Of a stretch of 64,000 nucleotides of DNA, positions 8,301 to 16,170 are shown one piece after another. The position numbers and the translations under genes are program-made. Every line of letters starts with the position of its first letter. The stretch's first letter is position 1. Source of the stretch: Centipeda periodontii DSM 2778 (GTDB lineage: Bacteria; Bacillota; Negativicutes; Selenomonadales; Selenomonadaceae); assembly GCF_000213975.1 (NCBI RefSeq), contig NZ_GL892076.1, positions 697,625 through 761,624 on the forward strand, given 5' to 3'. The notes beneath the pieces were generated by a model. That model was given only the letters and a program-made list of their open reading frames with translations, did not search any database and had not been told where the DNA came from.

Positions 8301-11300
8301 CGCGTTTTGCGCGAGGATATGGCTGCCGTAGATTTTGTCCGCGCTGAGATCCGCCCCGCGCGCCGTGATCATGTTCTCCTCGGCGGTGAGCTTCAGATTC
8401 CCCGCTGCATTCCGCGCCTCGATGCTGCTGCCGGCGAGGGCTGCCGAGGTGCTGCTCTCGACATCCGTGAGCGCGGCACTGTTCTTTGCTGCAGTCAGTT
8501 CTGCCGCGCCGAACGCCTTGCCCAGACGCAAAATGCCGCCGTAGGCGCTGCCCGTCTTGCCGTTCGTGAGCGTCAGCGTATTCTCCGTGAGCGACCCCGT
8601 GACGGTACGCGTCGTCGCTGCCGTCTGCGCCAATGTGCCATAGGCGCCATCTACCTCTGCAGTGCTGCCATGTGTGCCAAGCACCTTGTTCTGCGTGACG
8701 GTGAGGCTGACATCGCCCGTCGTGCTCTGCGCCGAGGCGTAGCCGCCGTAGCTCTCCCCGTTCGTGACGGCAGCAGCGGCGAGGTTCAGCGTGTTGTCGG
8801 TGGTGACGGCGGCTGCCGTACCCGGCGTGCCGGAACCCGCACTATTTGTGCCTGCATAGGAATTGCCGCCGTAGAGCTGCCCCAGGAACGTGCCCGCATC
8901 TGCCGTGACTGTATTCCCCTCTGTCCGTGCGGTCGCCGCCGCATTCACGGCAGTGGCATAGGCATCCGCACCGTAGACCGCCTGCCACGGAGCAGCTGCG
9001 GAGAGGGTGACGGTGTTCTCCGTCGCCGCCGCTGTGACGGGGGCGTCCTGGCCGACCGCCTCTGTTTTTCCGCCGTAGACCTTGTTCGCCGCCGTCAGCG
9101 TGCCGCCCTCGAGGGTGACGCTGTTTTTGTCTGCGGCAGCCGTCGCACCACCAAGGTCTGCCTCGATATAGGCGTTGCCGCCGATGAGATTATTCGCTGT
9201 GCCGGAGGCGTTCTTTAGCTGCAGCACGTTTTCATTGGACGCAGCGGATGCGGTCTTCCCTGCCGCCCTTGTACGGGCAACGGCATGGCCCGCGCGGATG
9301 TGGGCGTCATCGAGCGCGGCATTCGTGAGATCGACCGTGTTCTTCGTGAGGGTGGCGGTCGCCGTGCCCGTCTTTGCGAAGACGTCTGCCACACCGCCCC
9401 GCACATCGCCCGCAAATGTGCCGCCCGTGCCCGTGACGGCGTTCTCCGTGAGTGTCGCCTGTACGTCCCCTGCATGGTCCGCGTGGAGCGTCACAGCGGC
9501 ACCCATCGCGTTCTTTACCGTGCCGCCCGTATTCGCGACCGTGTTCTTTGCGGCGGTCGCAGTGAACGACGCGCCGTCCGCAGTGTTGTTTTGCTGCTCG
9601 ATCTCTGCGCCCGCGACTCTGTCTGTCACCACACCCGCTGCCGCGACGGTGACGGCGTTCTCGGTCGCCGTGTATGCCGCTGCACCGCCAAAGGCATTGT
9701 TGATGCGGATCTCGGCACCAAACAGTTTGGACAGCTTGCCCTCGTTGAGGTCTGCCTTGTTGCTCCTGGCGATGAGTGTCGTATCTCCCGCCGCCGTCGC
9801 AGCGCCGTCGCGCTCATAGACGAGCGTTGCCCCCGTGAAGCTGCCGCCGTCGTCGGTCAGCTTCGTCAGGGTGATGGTGTTGCCCTCTGCGGTCACCTCT
9901 CCCGCGCCGTCTTTCTGCTCTGTCTTGGCAAACGCACCATACGCATGGTACGAAGTTCCGCTCTGCACCTCTGCCGTATTCCCCGTGAGCTTTACCGTGA
10001 GGGCGGCATTCTCGAATGAAATGATGTCGGCATAGCCGCCGGCAAGGGTATCGGCCTTTTTGCCCCGCATGAGGGCGCGGTTCGCCGTCACCGTGGCCTC
10101 TGTCGTGCCCGCATTGCTGTTCCGCAGCTGGACGTGGCTGCCATACATCTCATTGGCCTTGAGCGCCGCGCCATCTGCCGTGACCGTATTCTCCTCCGCA
10201 CGGATCTGCAGACTGCCCTTCGCATCGTGCGCCTCTATGTAGGAGCCGCGGAATGCGACATTGCTATCGCTCTCGCTCGCGGCGTTGGTGAGGACGACAC
10301 TGTTCTTGGCGGCGTGCAGATCTGCCGCGCCGGCCGCCCTGCTCAGAAGCAGCCGACTGCCGTACACCTGGTACGCCTTGCCGCCCGTGAGCGTGACCGT
10401 ATTCTCGACAGCGGATGCCGTGATCGCCTGCCCTCCTGCCGCCGCAAGCTGTTCGAGCTTGCCATCGGCGCCGTGTACCACCGACGTAGCGCTCGTGAGC
10501 GTCCCGTCGATGCTGTTCTTCTCCGTCGTCAGGCTGAGCTTGCCCGTCTCACTGCTTACGGATGCATCGCCGCCCGTGATGTAGACGGTCGTACCATCCG
10601 TCGGAAATGCCGCCGCACCGGCGAGATGCAGCTTGTTCTCGGAAGCGGTCGTCGTCGCCGTTCCCGCCTTTGTCGTCGCATTCCCCCAGCCGGCCAAAAC
10701 GTTCCTCTGGAACGTGCCCCCGTTCGCCCATAGCTCGTTGCCGCGCGCCGTCGCCGTGGCAGTACCGGTCGCGTCTTCGGTAATCGCCGATGTCTTGCCG
10801 CCGTAGACGGTCTCCTTGAAGGTGCCGCCCGCGATGGTGAGCTGATTCGCATTTGCCGCAGTGGTGACAGCAGCGGCTTTCTCTGTCCTGAGGGTGTTGT
10901 ATCCGCCTGCACTCACATACTTGAACGTGCCGGAGCCCGCCTCTATCTTGACGATGTTCCCGTTCGTCTCAGCCGTGTTCAGCGAAACGCGCGTGGCGCC
11001 TGCCTGCTGCTCTCCATAGGCATAGCCACCGTAGAATTTGTCTGCGCCCGCCTTTGCGGTCAGGTGGTTCTCATTTGCCTGCAGGGAGATGGAGGTCTTG
11101 GTCGGGCGCGCGTACACATATCCGCCGTAGATTTCCGTGACAGTATCGCCCGTGGTGAAGGTGAGGCTGTTGCGCAGTGCCTTCGCCTCGCTGCGTGCAT
11201 CCGTTTCTGTTATGACCTTGCCGCCGTAGAGCTTCGTCTGTGCGGTAAAGCTGCCGCCCGTGACGGACGCAATGCTGTCCGTCACCGCTGCCGTGCTGTT

Positions 11301-11963
11301 GATGTCCAGCGCCTCTGTATAGGCTGCGCCGCCCGCAACGGTGATGTCGCCGCCCTCGGGCACGTCGTAGGTGCCGCCCTCGATGGTCACCTTGCTGTGC
11401 TCGACCTCTGCCACTGCCCGCGTCGCGCCACCGCCGGAGCCCTCCTTGGACATGGCGAGACCGCCGATGATGCCCCACTGCGCCTCAGGGGTGGTGGCGT
11501 CGAGCTTGAATGTGCAGTTCTTGATGGCGACCTCCGCGCCGGAGATCTTTGCGGTGCCGCCATGCTCCAGCCATGCGTATGCGCCGGTGGCGCTGCCGAT
11601 CGTGCCGCTGTTCACGGTCGCCTTGCCGCCCGCATTTGTACCCGTGAACTGGATCGTGCCGTCGACCAGGCTGACCTTCCTCCACGCACCTGTGACGGGC
11701 GTGGGGCGGTGATGGCCGCCCGCGAGATAGTAGATCTCGGGCGATGCCCCGCCGCCGTCCGTGCCGACGGTGATGGTCGCCGCCGTGCCGTCCGTGCTGC
11801 CCGCGATGCCTTGGGACGCCACGGTATCCGTCGTGACCGTGCTGCTGACCATGGGATCGGCAAGGGCGTACGGCATGCCGCCGAGCGTGAATGCACCCGC
11901 CGCGAGTGCGGCGAGGATGCGCGGGGTGAGGGATTTGGATTTGTGGGTGTGGTGTCGTTTCAT
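5316..11963 (-). CDS. Giant autotransporter (type V secretion) with Thr-Pro repeat hinge
   Basis: 2,215 residues. Start at 11963: ATG preceded by AGAAAGGAG and followed by a long signal peptide (basic MKRHHTHKSK, hydrophobic core, cleavage likely after PYALA, residue 35). Residues about 40-1830 are a passenger of short degenerate repeats with the motif ENxVTLTGGT...GG, typical of a beta-helix. Residues about 1833-1903 are a Pro/Thr-rich hinge. Residues about 1945-2215 form the beta-barrel and end in aromatic Trp-Lys-Phe, the usual outer-membrane insertion signal. Residues about 524-992 and 1131-1596 are copies of one another. The surface-exposed adhesin role is inferred from architecture only. 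It stands alone, flanked by R1 repeats. Confidence 0.9.
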   Translation of the reverse strand: MKRHHTHKSKSLTPRILAALAAGAFTLGGMPYALADPMVSSTVTTDTVASQGIAGSTDGTAATITVGTDGGGASPEIYYLAGGHHRPTPVTGAWRKVSLVDGTIQFTGTNAGGKATVNSGTIGSATGAYAWLEHGGTAKISGAEVAIKNCTFKLDATTPEAQWGIIGGLAMSKEGSGGGATRAVAEVEHSKVTIEGGTYDVPEGGDITVAGGAAYTEALDINSTAAVTDSIASVTGGSFTAQTKLYGGKVITETDARSEAKALRNSLTFTTGDTVTEIYGGYVYARPTKTSISLQANENHLTAKAGADKFYGGYAYGEQQAGATRVSLNTAETNGNIVKIEAGSGTFKYVSAGGYNTLRTEKAAAVTTAANANQLTIAGGTFKETVYGGKTSAITEDATGTATATARGNELWANGGTFQRNVLAGWGNATTKAGTATTTASENKLHLAGAAAFPTDGTTVYITGGDASVSSETGKLSLTTEKNSIDGTLTSATSVVHGADGKLEQLAAAGGQAITASAVENTVTLTGGKAYQVYGSRLLLSRAAGAADLHAAKNSVVLTNAASESDSNVAFRGSYIEAHDAKGSLQIRAEENTVTADGAALKANEMYGSHVQLRNSNAGTTEATVTANRALMRGKKADTLAGGYADIISFENAALTVKLTGNTAEVQSGTSYHAYGAFAKTEQKDGAGEVTAEGNTITLTKLTDDGGSFTGATLVYERDGAATAAGDTTLIARSNKADLNEGKLSKLFGAEIRINNAFGGAAAYTATENAVTVAAAGVVTDRVAGAEIEQQNNTADGASFTATAAKNTVANTGGTVKNAMGAAVTLHADHAGDVQATLTENAVTGTGGTFAGDVRGGVADVFAKTGTATATLTKNTVDLTNAALDDAHIRAGHAVARTRAAGKTASAASNENVLQLKNASGTANNLIGGNAYIEADLGGATAAADKNSVTLEGGTLTAANKVYGGKTEAVGQDAPVTAAATENTVTLSAAAPWQAVYGADAYATAVNAAATARTEGNTVTADAGTFLGQLYGGNSYAGTNSAGSGTPGTAAAVTTDNTLNLAAAAVTNGESYGGYASAQSTTGDVSLTVTQNKVLGTHGSTAEVDGAYGTLAQTAATTRTVTGSLTENTLTLTNGKTGSAYGGILRLGKAFGAAELTAAKNSAALTDVESSTSAALAGSSIEARNAAGNLKLTAEENMITARGADLSADKIYGSHILAQNANAGKTEILAEKNRASAAGKEIANLAGSYAEMYTNASADLTATFRENSAEGSGTKLEGVYGIDTSVRQTDGTAAVIAERNAATVTKANAVESIHGAYINYRRDPGATAAGDTALTATGNTARLVEGTAESMSGVNMTATNAFGGATTYTATENAATIEAKGVVTSSAYGVYLSQETSSEDGASFTAHIAKNTVTSTDGTVKDAYGALAALRVNNAGDASATLTENAVTGTGGTFANKLYGGWAELISTKSAATAALTKNTVKLTNAKLDDTRIHTGYAVVITKAAGKTASAAAHENVLLLKNASGTVQALIGGVADGTAERAGAAAAADSNSITAEGGTLTAASDVYGGTVGAVGKDAPVTASASKNTVTLSAAAPWRQVRGGRANANADGAAATATANENTLNLAHGTFTSEIIGGYATADGAPAQATANANTVNISGGIYQESIYAGEANAGSDAGSVATVKDNRIVITGTPNLSAAQLYGHKAVGATKNIAGNALVVKETKGIKADSIDGFQKLEFWLPAGMTKDDTMLWLSSTSNTNLTGTDITAHLRGDETEKRLRLLYTEKAQIQKDGTTTMTVWKGVSDVTTAKIGITEDNKELIVKTDGSAIDEGDKPTPKPPTPPTPPPTPPTPPTPPPTPTPTPTPTPTPTPTPTPTPTPTPTPTPTPTPTPTPTPTPTPTPTPDDLKRQAEDNRKSVVETMAGAAAFLGAGADLMTGGGMTSASVEAAAAEGFAPFAAIGGSSMRHETGSHVDMKGMNLAVGFSREVLRGDERILFGPIVEYGRGTYDSYVNDAHGDGSVRYVGVGGFIRQEQKDGTFYEGSLRFGRSSMDYSAQLPGGPTSYDTDTNYIGAHLGFGQRVTEQSGNERELYVRYFYTRQNGTDATLSTGERYEFDAVNSHRLRTGARWMIPQGSGSLILGASMQYEFGGETSATVHVGGLSYTTPAPTLKGFSGSLELGWKTQMGKNASADLSIEGWAGKQRGVTFRAGFDWKF
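6253..6465 (-). repeat. Hexanucleotide microsatellite encoding Thr-Pro repeats
   Basis: Ten perfect GGTGTA units (plus strand) at 6271-6330 are surrounded by degenerate units such as GGTGTT, GGCGTT and GGTGTC. They encode alternating Pro and Thr. Because the unit is 6 bases, copy changes keep the frame and alter only hinge length. Confidence 0.9.
7174..10390 (-). repeat. Diverged tandem duplication inside the autotransporter
   Basis: The block at 7174-8570 matches the block at 8986-10390 with an offset of about 1,812-1,821 bases. Landmarks that recur in order are CACGGAGCAGC-GCGGAGAGGG, the AAGKTAS-A peptide, NAFGGA-TYTATENA and ENT-TLT-GK. Divergence is large, so the duplication is old. Confidence 0.8.
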
Positions 11964-11989
11964 GGGGGTGACTCCTTTCTGGATGCGTT

Positions 11990-12031
11990 CTATTTGTAGG
12001 GAGGTGCTTCCTTGTGGCGATGTTGTTTCAT
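11990..12031 (-). CDS. 13-codon leader ORF duplicating the autotransporter start
   Basis: ATG (12031) has the same ribosome binding site, AAAGGAGTCAC, as the autotransporter, and the first codons are nearly the same (MKQHRHK against MKRHHTHK). It stops at TAG, 26 bases before the real start. It looks like a tandem duplication of the translation initiation region. It could be translated and tune expression of the downstream gene, but that is inference. Confidence 0.5.
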   Translation of the reverse strand: MKQHRHKEAPPYK

Positions 12032-12064
12032 GATGTGACTCCTTTCGTGGGTGAATCCGATTGA

Positions 12065-12212
12065 TGGGAGGGGGACCGCGAAGCGGTGGAAGGGGCGCCT
12101 GTGGCTTGAGTGACTCTCTGTCGATAGAGATGCCTAGATCGCTCATGGCGCCCCCACCGGCTCGCCGTGCTCGCCACCTCCCCCGCTGTGGCAGGGGAGG
12201 CTAAGATAGCGG
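12065..12212. repeat. Dispersed GC-rich palindromic repeat R1, long form
   Basis: Order of parts: GGGAGGGGGACCGCGAAGCGGT, GGAAGGGGCGCC, about 50 bases, GGCGCCCC, then a CCTCCCCC / CAGGGGAGG hairpin. It matches 5181-5312 on the far side of the autotransporter gene. Confidence 0.75.
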
Positions 12213-12286
12213 GATGGGGTAGTGCGTGTTCAAGCGTCTCATCGCGACGAGGAGGGGGAAGAGCGTGGAATTTGCCGTTCCCCCAA

Positions 12287-12340
12287 GCCTCCCCCGCCGA
12301 TGCGGGGGAGGGGGACCGCAAAGCGGTGGAAGGGGCGCTT
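12287..12340. repeat. Dispersed GC-rich palindromic repeat R1, short form
   Basis: Hairpin CCTCCCCCGCC / GCGGGGGAGG, then GGACCGCAAAGCGGT and GGAAGGGGCGC. It corresponds to the left half of the long form. Confidence 0.75.
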
Positions 12341-12523
12341 TGAACGCCGCAGGCAGAGGCTCCAATTATAAATACACACTGCACTAATAATACTGTAGCA
12401 CATTTCAGAAAAATGCGCACTGTAGTAAATGACAGGTGTCAAACGTCCTAATTTTCCGGAAAGTCCAGTATTTTCAAGGGGAGAGGGGATTTTGGGGGTG
12501 AAAAATTTTTTTGGAGAATTTTG

Positions 12524-12553
12524 TTGGCGATCCCGTGGAGAATACGATAGAAT
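12524..12553 (+). promoter_or_regulatory. Promoter of Rpn gene 2
   Basis: TTGGCG and TAGAAT are 18 bp apart. The -10 region is shared with the Rpn gene 1 promoter. Confidence 0.6.
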
Positions 12554-12589
12554 GATGACAGGAGGGATTCGATACTTGATACAGAAGAT

Positions 12590-13387
12590 GTGCGGCGTGC
12601 GCGCTACCGGGAAATCATTCAGAGCCTTACGCTGATGGACGATATATTTATGACGGCGGTGTTTCAGGACAGCCTCCCGTGCGTCGATTTGGTCTTGCAG
12701 ATCATCTTGGAGAAGCCGAATCTCAGGGCGACGCGCGTCGTCACGCAGGACACGCTGAAGAACCTGCACGGGCATGACCTGCGGCTTGACATTCACGCGT
12801 TTGCGGACGGGCAGGAGTTCAATATTGAGATCCAGCGTGCAAAGAAGGGCGCAGAACCGCGCAGAGCACGCTACCACAGCAGTATGATGGACGCGAATGC
12901 GCTGCCCGAGGGGGCGGACTATGCGAAGCTGCCGGAGTCGTATGTGATCTTCATTACGGAGACGGATGTACTCGGAATGGGGCAGCCGCTCTATGTGATT
13001 GAGCGTGTGATTCGGGGCGGCGGCGGACGCTTTGATGACGGCGCGCATATCATCTATGTGAATGGGGCGATGGCGGATACGACTACGCCGCTCGGGCGGC
13101 TGATGCACGATTTTCGGTGTGTACGGTCCGAGGAGATGTACTATGAGGTGCTTGCAAAGCAGGCGGGAGCGTTTAAGAAGCATGAGAGAGGAGAGGTTCG
13201 CATGAATGCGGCATTGGAGAAGCTGATAGAGGAAGTCAGTGAGGAAAAAGTGGAACGTGCCAGAGAGACGGAGCGCCTTTCGTCTATTCGCCGTATGATG
13301 GAAAAATTGTCAGTCACCGCCGAAAAGGCGATGGACGTGCTTGCCATTCCACAGTCGGAGTGGGGACGGTACAAGGCGATGCTTTGA
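12590..13387 (+). CDS. Rpn-family PD-(D/E)XK nuclease, copy 2 (start codon degraded)
   Basis: 265 residues from GTG 12590. It is a close paralogue of the gene at 1381 and keeps the same D...ExQ core (RLDIHA then NIEIQ) and the C-terminal AMDVLAIPQSEW block. The codon aligned with the ATG of copy 1 reads ATA (12572), followed by a 3-base deletion, although GGAGGG (12561-12566) stands at the correct distance. GTG 12590 is the first conventional start but lies 23 bases beyond that site. The protein may be made weakly from ATA or GTG, or the gene may be on its way to decay. An imperfect hairpin (GGAAAGGGC / GCCCCTTTGTGTCC) after the stop may terminate transcription. Confidence 0.75.
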   Translation: MRRARYREIIQSLTLMDDIFMTAVFQDSLPCVDLVLQIILEKPNLRATRVVTQDTLKNLHGHDLRLDIHAFADGQEFNIEIQRAKKGAEPRRARYHSSMMDANALPEGADYAKLPESYVIFITETDVLGMGQPLYVIERVIRGGGGRFDDGAHIIYVNGAMADTTTPLGRLMHDFRCVRSEEMYYEVLAKQAGAFKKHERGEVRMNAALEKLIEEVSEEKVERARETERLSSIRRMMEKLSVTAEKAMDVLAIPQSEWGRYKAML

Positions 13388-13470
13388 GCAGAGTTTGACA
13401 GGAAAGGGCTGTTGCACGAACGCCCCTTTGTGTCCTGAAAAATGGTTAATGTTTCCGTAGGTGAGATTGT

Positions 13471-13512
13471 AAAAAACCCCCGCACGTCGAAAATGTCCGA
13501 TGTGCGGGGGTT
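13471..13512 (-). terminator. Terminator of the LPP20-like gene
   Basis: AACCCCCGCAC pairs with GTGCGGGGGTT. On the minus strand a run of six T follows, so it serves the gene at 13580. Confidence 0.9.
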
Positions 13513-13579
13513 ATGCTGTGCGTGGCGCATAATACTTGTGAAGTTTGTGATGAAAGTCACGCTTTGCAGTTGTTTTTCC

Positions 13580-14674
13580 TCAGCGCAGGAATACGACGTT
13601 CGTCGCATCGAGGAAGCCGCTCGCGCTGTTCTCGAGGAGGAGTCGGTTCGCGTCCGCTGCCGAGAGGACGGGGTTCGCATTGCCATCGACACTGACGGCA
13701 CGGAGGCGCAGCGGGTTCGTGCCCGCGCGTGTCGCATCCGCCTCGCTGCGTGCATAGGATGCCATACCGTTCTGGACGACCTTGTCACTGTCGAGGTTCT
13801 TGTAGCCGTAGATGGGGCGGCCGTTCTCCGCCTTGATGACGGGACTCATGACGGGGCGCAGACCAAGGCCCGTGCAGTCGATGATGACGCCCGTATAGCC
13901 GCCGACTGCGCGGCCTGTGGGGACGAGGTCAGCAGGAGGCGTGGTGGGAGCAGGTGTCACAGGCGCCGGTGCAACAGGTGCAGCGGGCGTCGTCGGGGTC
14001 GGATGTGTCGGACGGAGCGGTGCAGGCTCGACCGCAGGCGCAGCGGGCGTCGCGGGACGAATGGGTGCAGGGATTACCGCAGGTGTGGAGGGCGTGGTCG
14101 GACGGAGTGGTGTGGGCGCCGCTGTCTTGCCGGTATCCTTGCCCCAGTCTGCCTTGCGGTTGCTGCGGTCATAGGTGCCGTTGCCCGTTGTGTCATAGTT
14201 CTGGGGTTTGTAGGGCATGTAGACGCTTTCCGGCATCGTCCACGGCTCGGGCGTTTTGTTCGGCGCAAAAATCGTGCTCGCGAGCGAGCCGGCGCCATAG
14301 ACGGGCAGTTCGAGGGTCACGGTATAGGAGCCGTCGCGCTGCTGTTTTTCCTCGACAATCGCCGCGCCCTTGATGAGCGCGCTCACCTGTGTGCGGACAG
14401 TCATGTTCGCGAGCATCAGGTTCTCTACGGTGGTCACGGCATCGACTCTCACGCCGCTTGTCTGCTCGGCAAGCTGGCGGTAGGCGTCGCTGATCGCAGC
14501 GCGGCGGGCAAGTGCCTCCGCCTGTGTTCCGCTCGTGCCGGCGGGCGCGATGCCAAGCCCCTCGACATGAATTGTGCCGCCGTCCCACGCCGCAACCGCC
14601 TCGGTCGTGCCGGTCGTGAAGACGGCAAGCGCGAGCACGAGTACGGCAAGCGCAATCGATTTTACAACGTGCAT
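13580..14674 (-). CDS. Secreted LPP20-like protein with Pro-rich linker
   Basis: 364 residues. A Sec signal peptide covers about residues 1-28 (cleavage near EAVAA). Residues about 35-145 (QAEALARRAAISDAYRQLAE and the following beta strands) look like the LPP20 lipoprotein/FlgT-N-type domain, though no lipobox Cys is present, so the mature protein should be periplasmic or surface-attached. Residues about 195-265 are a linker of Pro, Ala and Thr. The last 100 residues (GYTGVIIDCTGLGLRP...) recur in LPP20-type proteins. A ribosome binding site AAGGAGGAA precedes ATG. It is transcribed away from the gene at 14885 and ends at its own terminator. Function unknown. Confidence 0.75.
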   Translation of the reverse strand: MHVVKSIALAVLVLALAVFTTGTTEAVAAWDGGTIHVEGLGIAPAGTSGTQAEALARRAAISDAYRQLAEQTSGVRVDAVTTVENLMLANMTVRTQVSALIKGAAIVEEKQQRDGSYTVTLELPVYGAGSLASTIFAPNKTPEPWTMPESVYMPYKPQNYDTTGNGTYDRSNRKADWGKDTGKTAAPTPLRPTTPSTPAVIPAPIRPATPAAPAVEPAPLRPTHPTPTTPAAPVAPAPVTPAPTTPPADLVPTGRAVGGYTGVIIDCTGLGLRPVMSPVIKAENGRPIYGYKNLDSDKVVQNGMASYARSEADATRAGTNPLRLRAVSVDGNANPVLSAADANRLLLENSASGFLDATNVVFLR

Positions 14675-14795
14675 AGATATTCCTCCTTGAAGTCTAAGAT
14701 TCTTCTTAATCGAAATATCGCAAATAAAGAATAGAGAATCATGAGAAAAAGGTTAGTATTCGATGAGAGGGACAGGGAAAACGACATTCAAAGAG

Positions 14796-14824
14796 TTGCA
14801 AATAAGAATTACTTATACTATAAT
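14796..14824 (+). promoter_or_regulatory. Promoter of the DUF4198 gene
   Basis: TTGCAA and TATAAT are separated by 17 bp. The spacer is A/T-rich (AATAAGAATTACTTA) and nearly palindromic, which may be an operator, perhaps for a metal-dependent regulator. Confidence 0.75.
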
Positions 14825-14884
14825 GTGGAGGAGTGGCGTGGGTATCCCGCGCATCCGTTTTGTTTTCTGATGGGAGGATATTCG

Positions 14885-15607
14885 ATGAAGAAAAAACTTT
14901 TGGCGGCAGCGCTCGGCGCGGCGATGGGGCTTGGGATGTATGCAGCTCCGGCAGATGCACACGGTGTCTTCTTTGCGAACCGCGTCGACACGAAGGCGCT
15001 CGTGCTCGGCGAAGGTCCCTTGGACAACGCCTATGATCCGGCGTGTGTGCAGCGCATCGATGCCTATGATGTGAATTTCCAGCCGACGACGGTGGAGCGC
15101 GTGGATGGCGAGAAGAATGTTATGATCGTGCCGGGCGATGATCTCGGCGTGACGGCGACGTTCTTCGACTACGGCTATTTTGCCAAGACGACGGACGGCA
15201 AGGTCATCCCGACGCGCGACTACTCGAACATCGAGAATCTCGTGTCCGTGACCTATGCCTACAAGTACAATGTCCACTACTGGAGCCCGTCGGTAACGCC
15301 TGCGGGGCTCTACAATGTGCCGATCCAGATCGTGCCGGCGGTGAACCCGCTGACACTGCGCCGCGGTGACACGCTCCGTCTGCGCATCTACAAGGACGGT
15401 CAGCCGTACGCGAACGCGCCCGTGATCGCGGATGTGCTCGGCGATCTCACGACCGAGACGCAGGCGGATGCGAACGGCTATGTAAACGTGCGCGTTGCGA
15501 ACAACGGGCTCAATGTCATCGGCGTGGAGGTCGGCTTCCCGACGGATGATGCGAACGTGACGAAGAAGATCTTCAGCTCCCTCTCGTTCATCATTCCGGC
15601 GGAGTAA
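14885..15607 (+). CDS. Periplasmic DUF4198 protein
   Basis: 240 residues with a signal peptide cleaved after residue about 25 (PADA, then HGVFF). After cleavage the mature protein begins with His, as in periplasmic DUF4198/NikM-like proteins, where the N-terminal amine and His may bind a metal ion. The rest is beta-rich, with a C-terminal Ig-like domain (residues about 160-240, LRLRIYKDGQPYANAPV). GGGAGG precedes ATG 14885. DUF4198 proteins are often found near metal (Ni, Co, Fe) uptake genes; none is adjacent here. The gene has its own promoter and terminator. A role in metal handling is inference. Confidence 0.8.
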   Translation: MKKKLLAAALGAAMGLGMYAAPADAHGVFFANRVDTKALVLGEGPLDNAYDPACVQRIDAYDVNFQPTTVERVDGEKNVMIVPGDDLGVTATFFDYGYFAKTTDGKVIPTRDYSNIENLVSVTYAYKYNVHYWSPSVTPAGLYNVPIQIVPAVNPLTLRRGDTLRLRIYKDGQPYANAPVIADVLGDLTTETQADANGYVNVRVANNGLNVIGVEVGFPTDDANVTKKIFSSLSFIIPAE

Positions 15608-15626
15608 TTTCGTATCGACATACAAG

Positions 15627-15658
15627 AAAGGCGCAGCTGCGTGACGGCTGCGCTTTTT
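15627..15658 (+). terminator. Terminator of the DUF4198 gene
   Basis: GCGCAGC pairs with GCTGCGC and is followed by TTTTT. Confidence 0.9.
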
Positions 15659-15701
15659 GCGTGCGGCTTTTGTGGCTTCATAGTAAAGCGATAACACAAA
15701 T

Positions 15702-15753
15702 GGGACGAAAAAATCTACGCCAATCTGAGGGCCTATTTTATCAGCGATTCCTA
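15702..15753 (+). repeat. Fragment of the miniature element (right end)
   Basis: The last 52 bases of the element described at 26330 (GGACGAAAAAATCTACGCC ... TTTATCAGCGATTCCTA). Its final CTA is, on the minus strand, the TAG stop of the HicB gene. Confidence 0.85.
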
Positions 15754-16146
15754 TACACCAATGCCGCACTCTTTACGGATTGCATTTTGCAGGAGTTTCG
15801 AGAAGTTGATGTTGCGCTCGCGTGCAAGGGTGTCCATCCAGCCGGGCAGGGTGACGTTCTTGCGCACGGTGCGCGTATCATTCATCTGACGTACGGGGAG
15901 TGTATCTGTCCGCACGAGAGCAACGGAGGCTCCGCTCGGCACATGGAGTGCAGCGGGGACAGATGGTGCGGGGATTGCCGCGTGTTCTGCCTCAAGATGC
16001 CAGAGTGCGAGGGCAAGGGCGTCCTCTGCGTTCTCGAATGCCTCCTCAATCGTTGCACCGTCCGTATAGCAGTTCGGCAGATCGGGAAAGTCAACGAGAA
16101 TGCCGTCCTCCTCCTCGGTAAAGATGGCGGGATAGATGTATTTCAT
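15751..16146 (-). CDS. hicB: HicB-family antitoxin, without HicA
   Basis: 131 residues. Residues 1-60 (MKYIYPAIFTEEEDGILVDFPDLP ... DGATIEEAFENAEDAL, quoted in parts) are the partial RNase H-like HicB domain, and residues about 95-130 (NVTLPGWMDTLARERNINFSKLLQNAI) are a ribbon-helix-helix-type DNA-binding end. AAGGAGGA precedes ATG 16146. HicB normally neutralises and represses the mRNA interferase HicA, but no HicA-like dsRBD protein is next to it; the upstream partner at 16187 is unrelated. The stop codon TAG is supplied by a fragment of the miniature element. It could be an orphan regulator. Confidence 0.85.
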   Translation of the reverse strand: MKYIYPAIFTEEEDGILVDFPDLPNCYTDGATIEEAFENAEDALALALWHLEAEHAAIPAPSVPAALHVPSGASVALVRTDTLPVRQMNDTRTVRKNVTLPGWMDTLARERNINFSKLLQNAIRKECGIGV

Positions 16147-16170
16147 GGAGAATCCTCCTTTACGACCTTC

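Larger units (their letters stand above)
12032..12523. other. Intergenic region with R1 repeats, no gene seen
   Basis: Holds two R1 copies (listed separately). Between 12341 and 12523 it becomes A/T-rich. The long minus-strand frame crossing it is an antisense shadow of the Rpn gene and lacks a ribosome binding site. Confidence 0.5.

Noticed and set aside
12239-13183. 314-codon minus-strand frame across Rpn copy 2
   Set aside because: Shadow of the Rpn gene; a similar shadow lies opposite Rpn copy 1 at 1438-1920.
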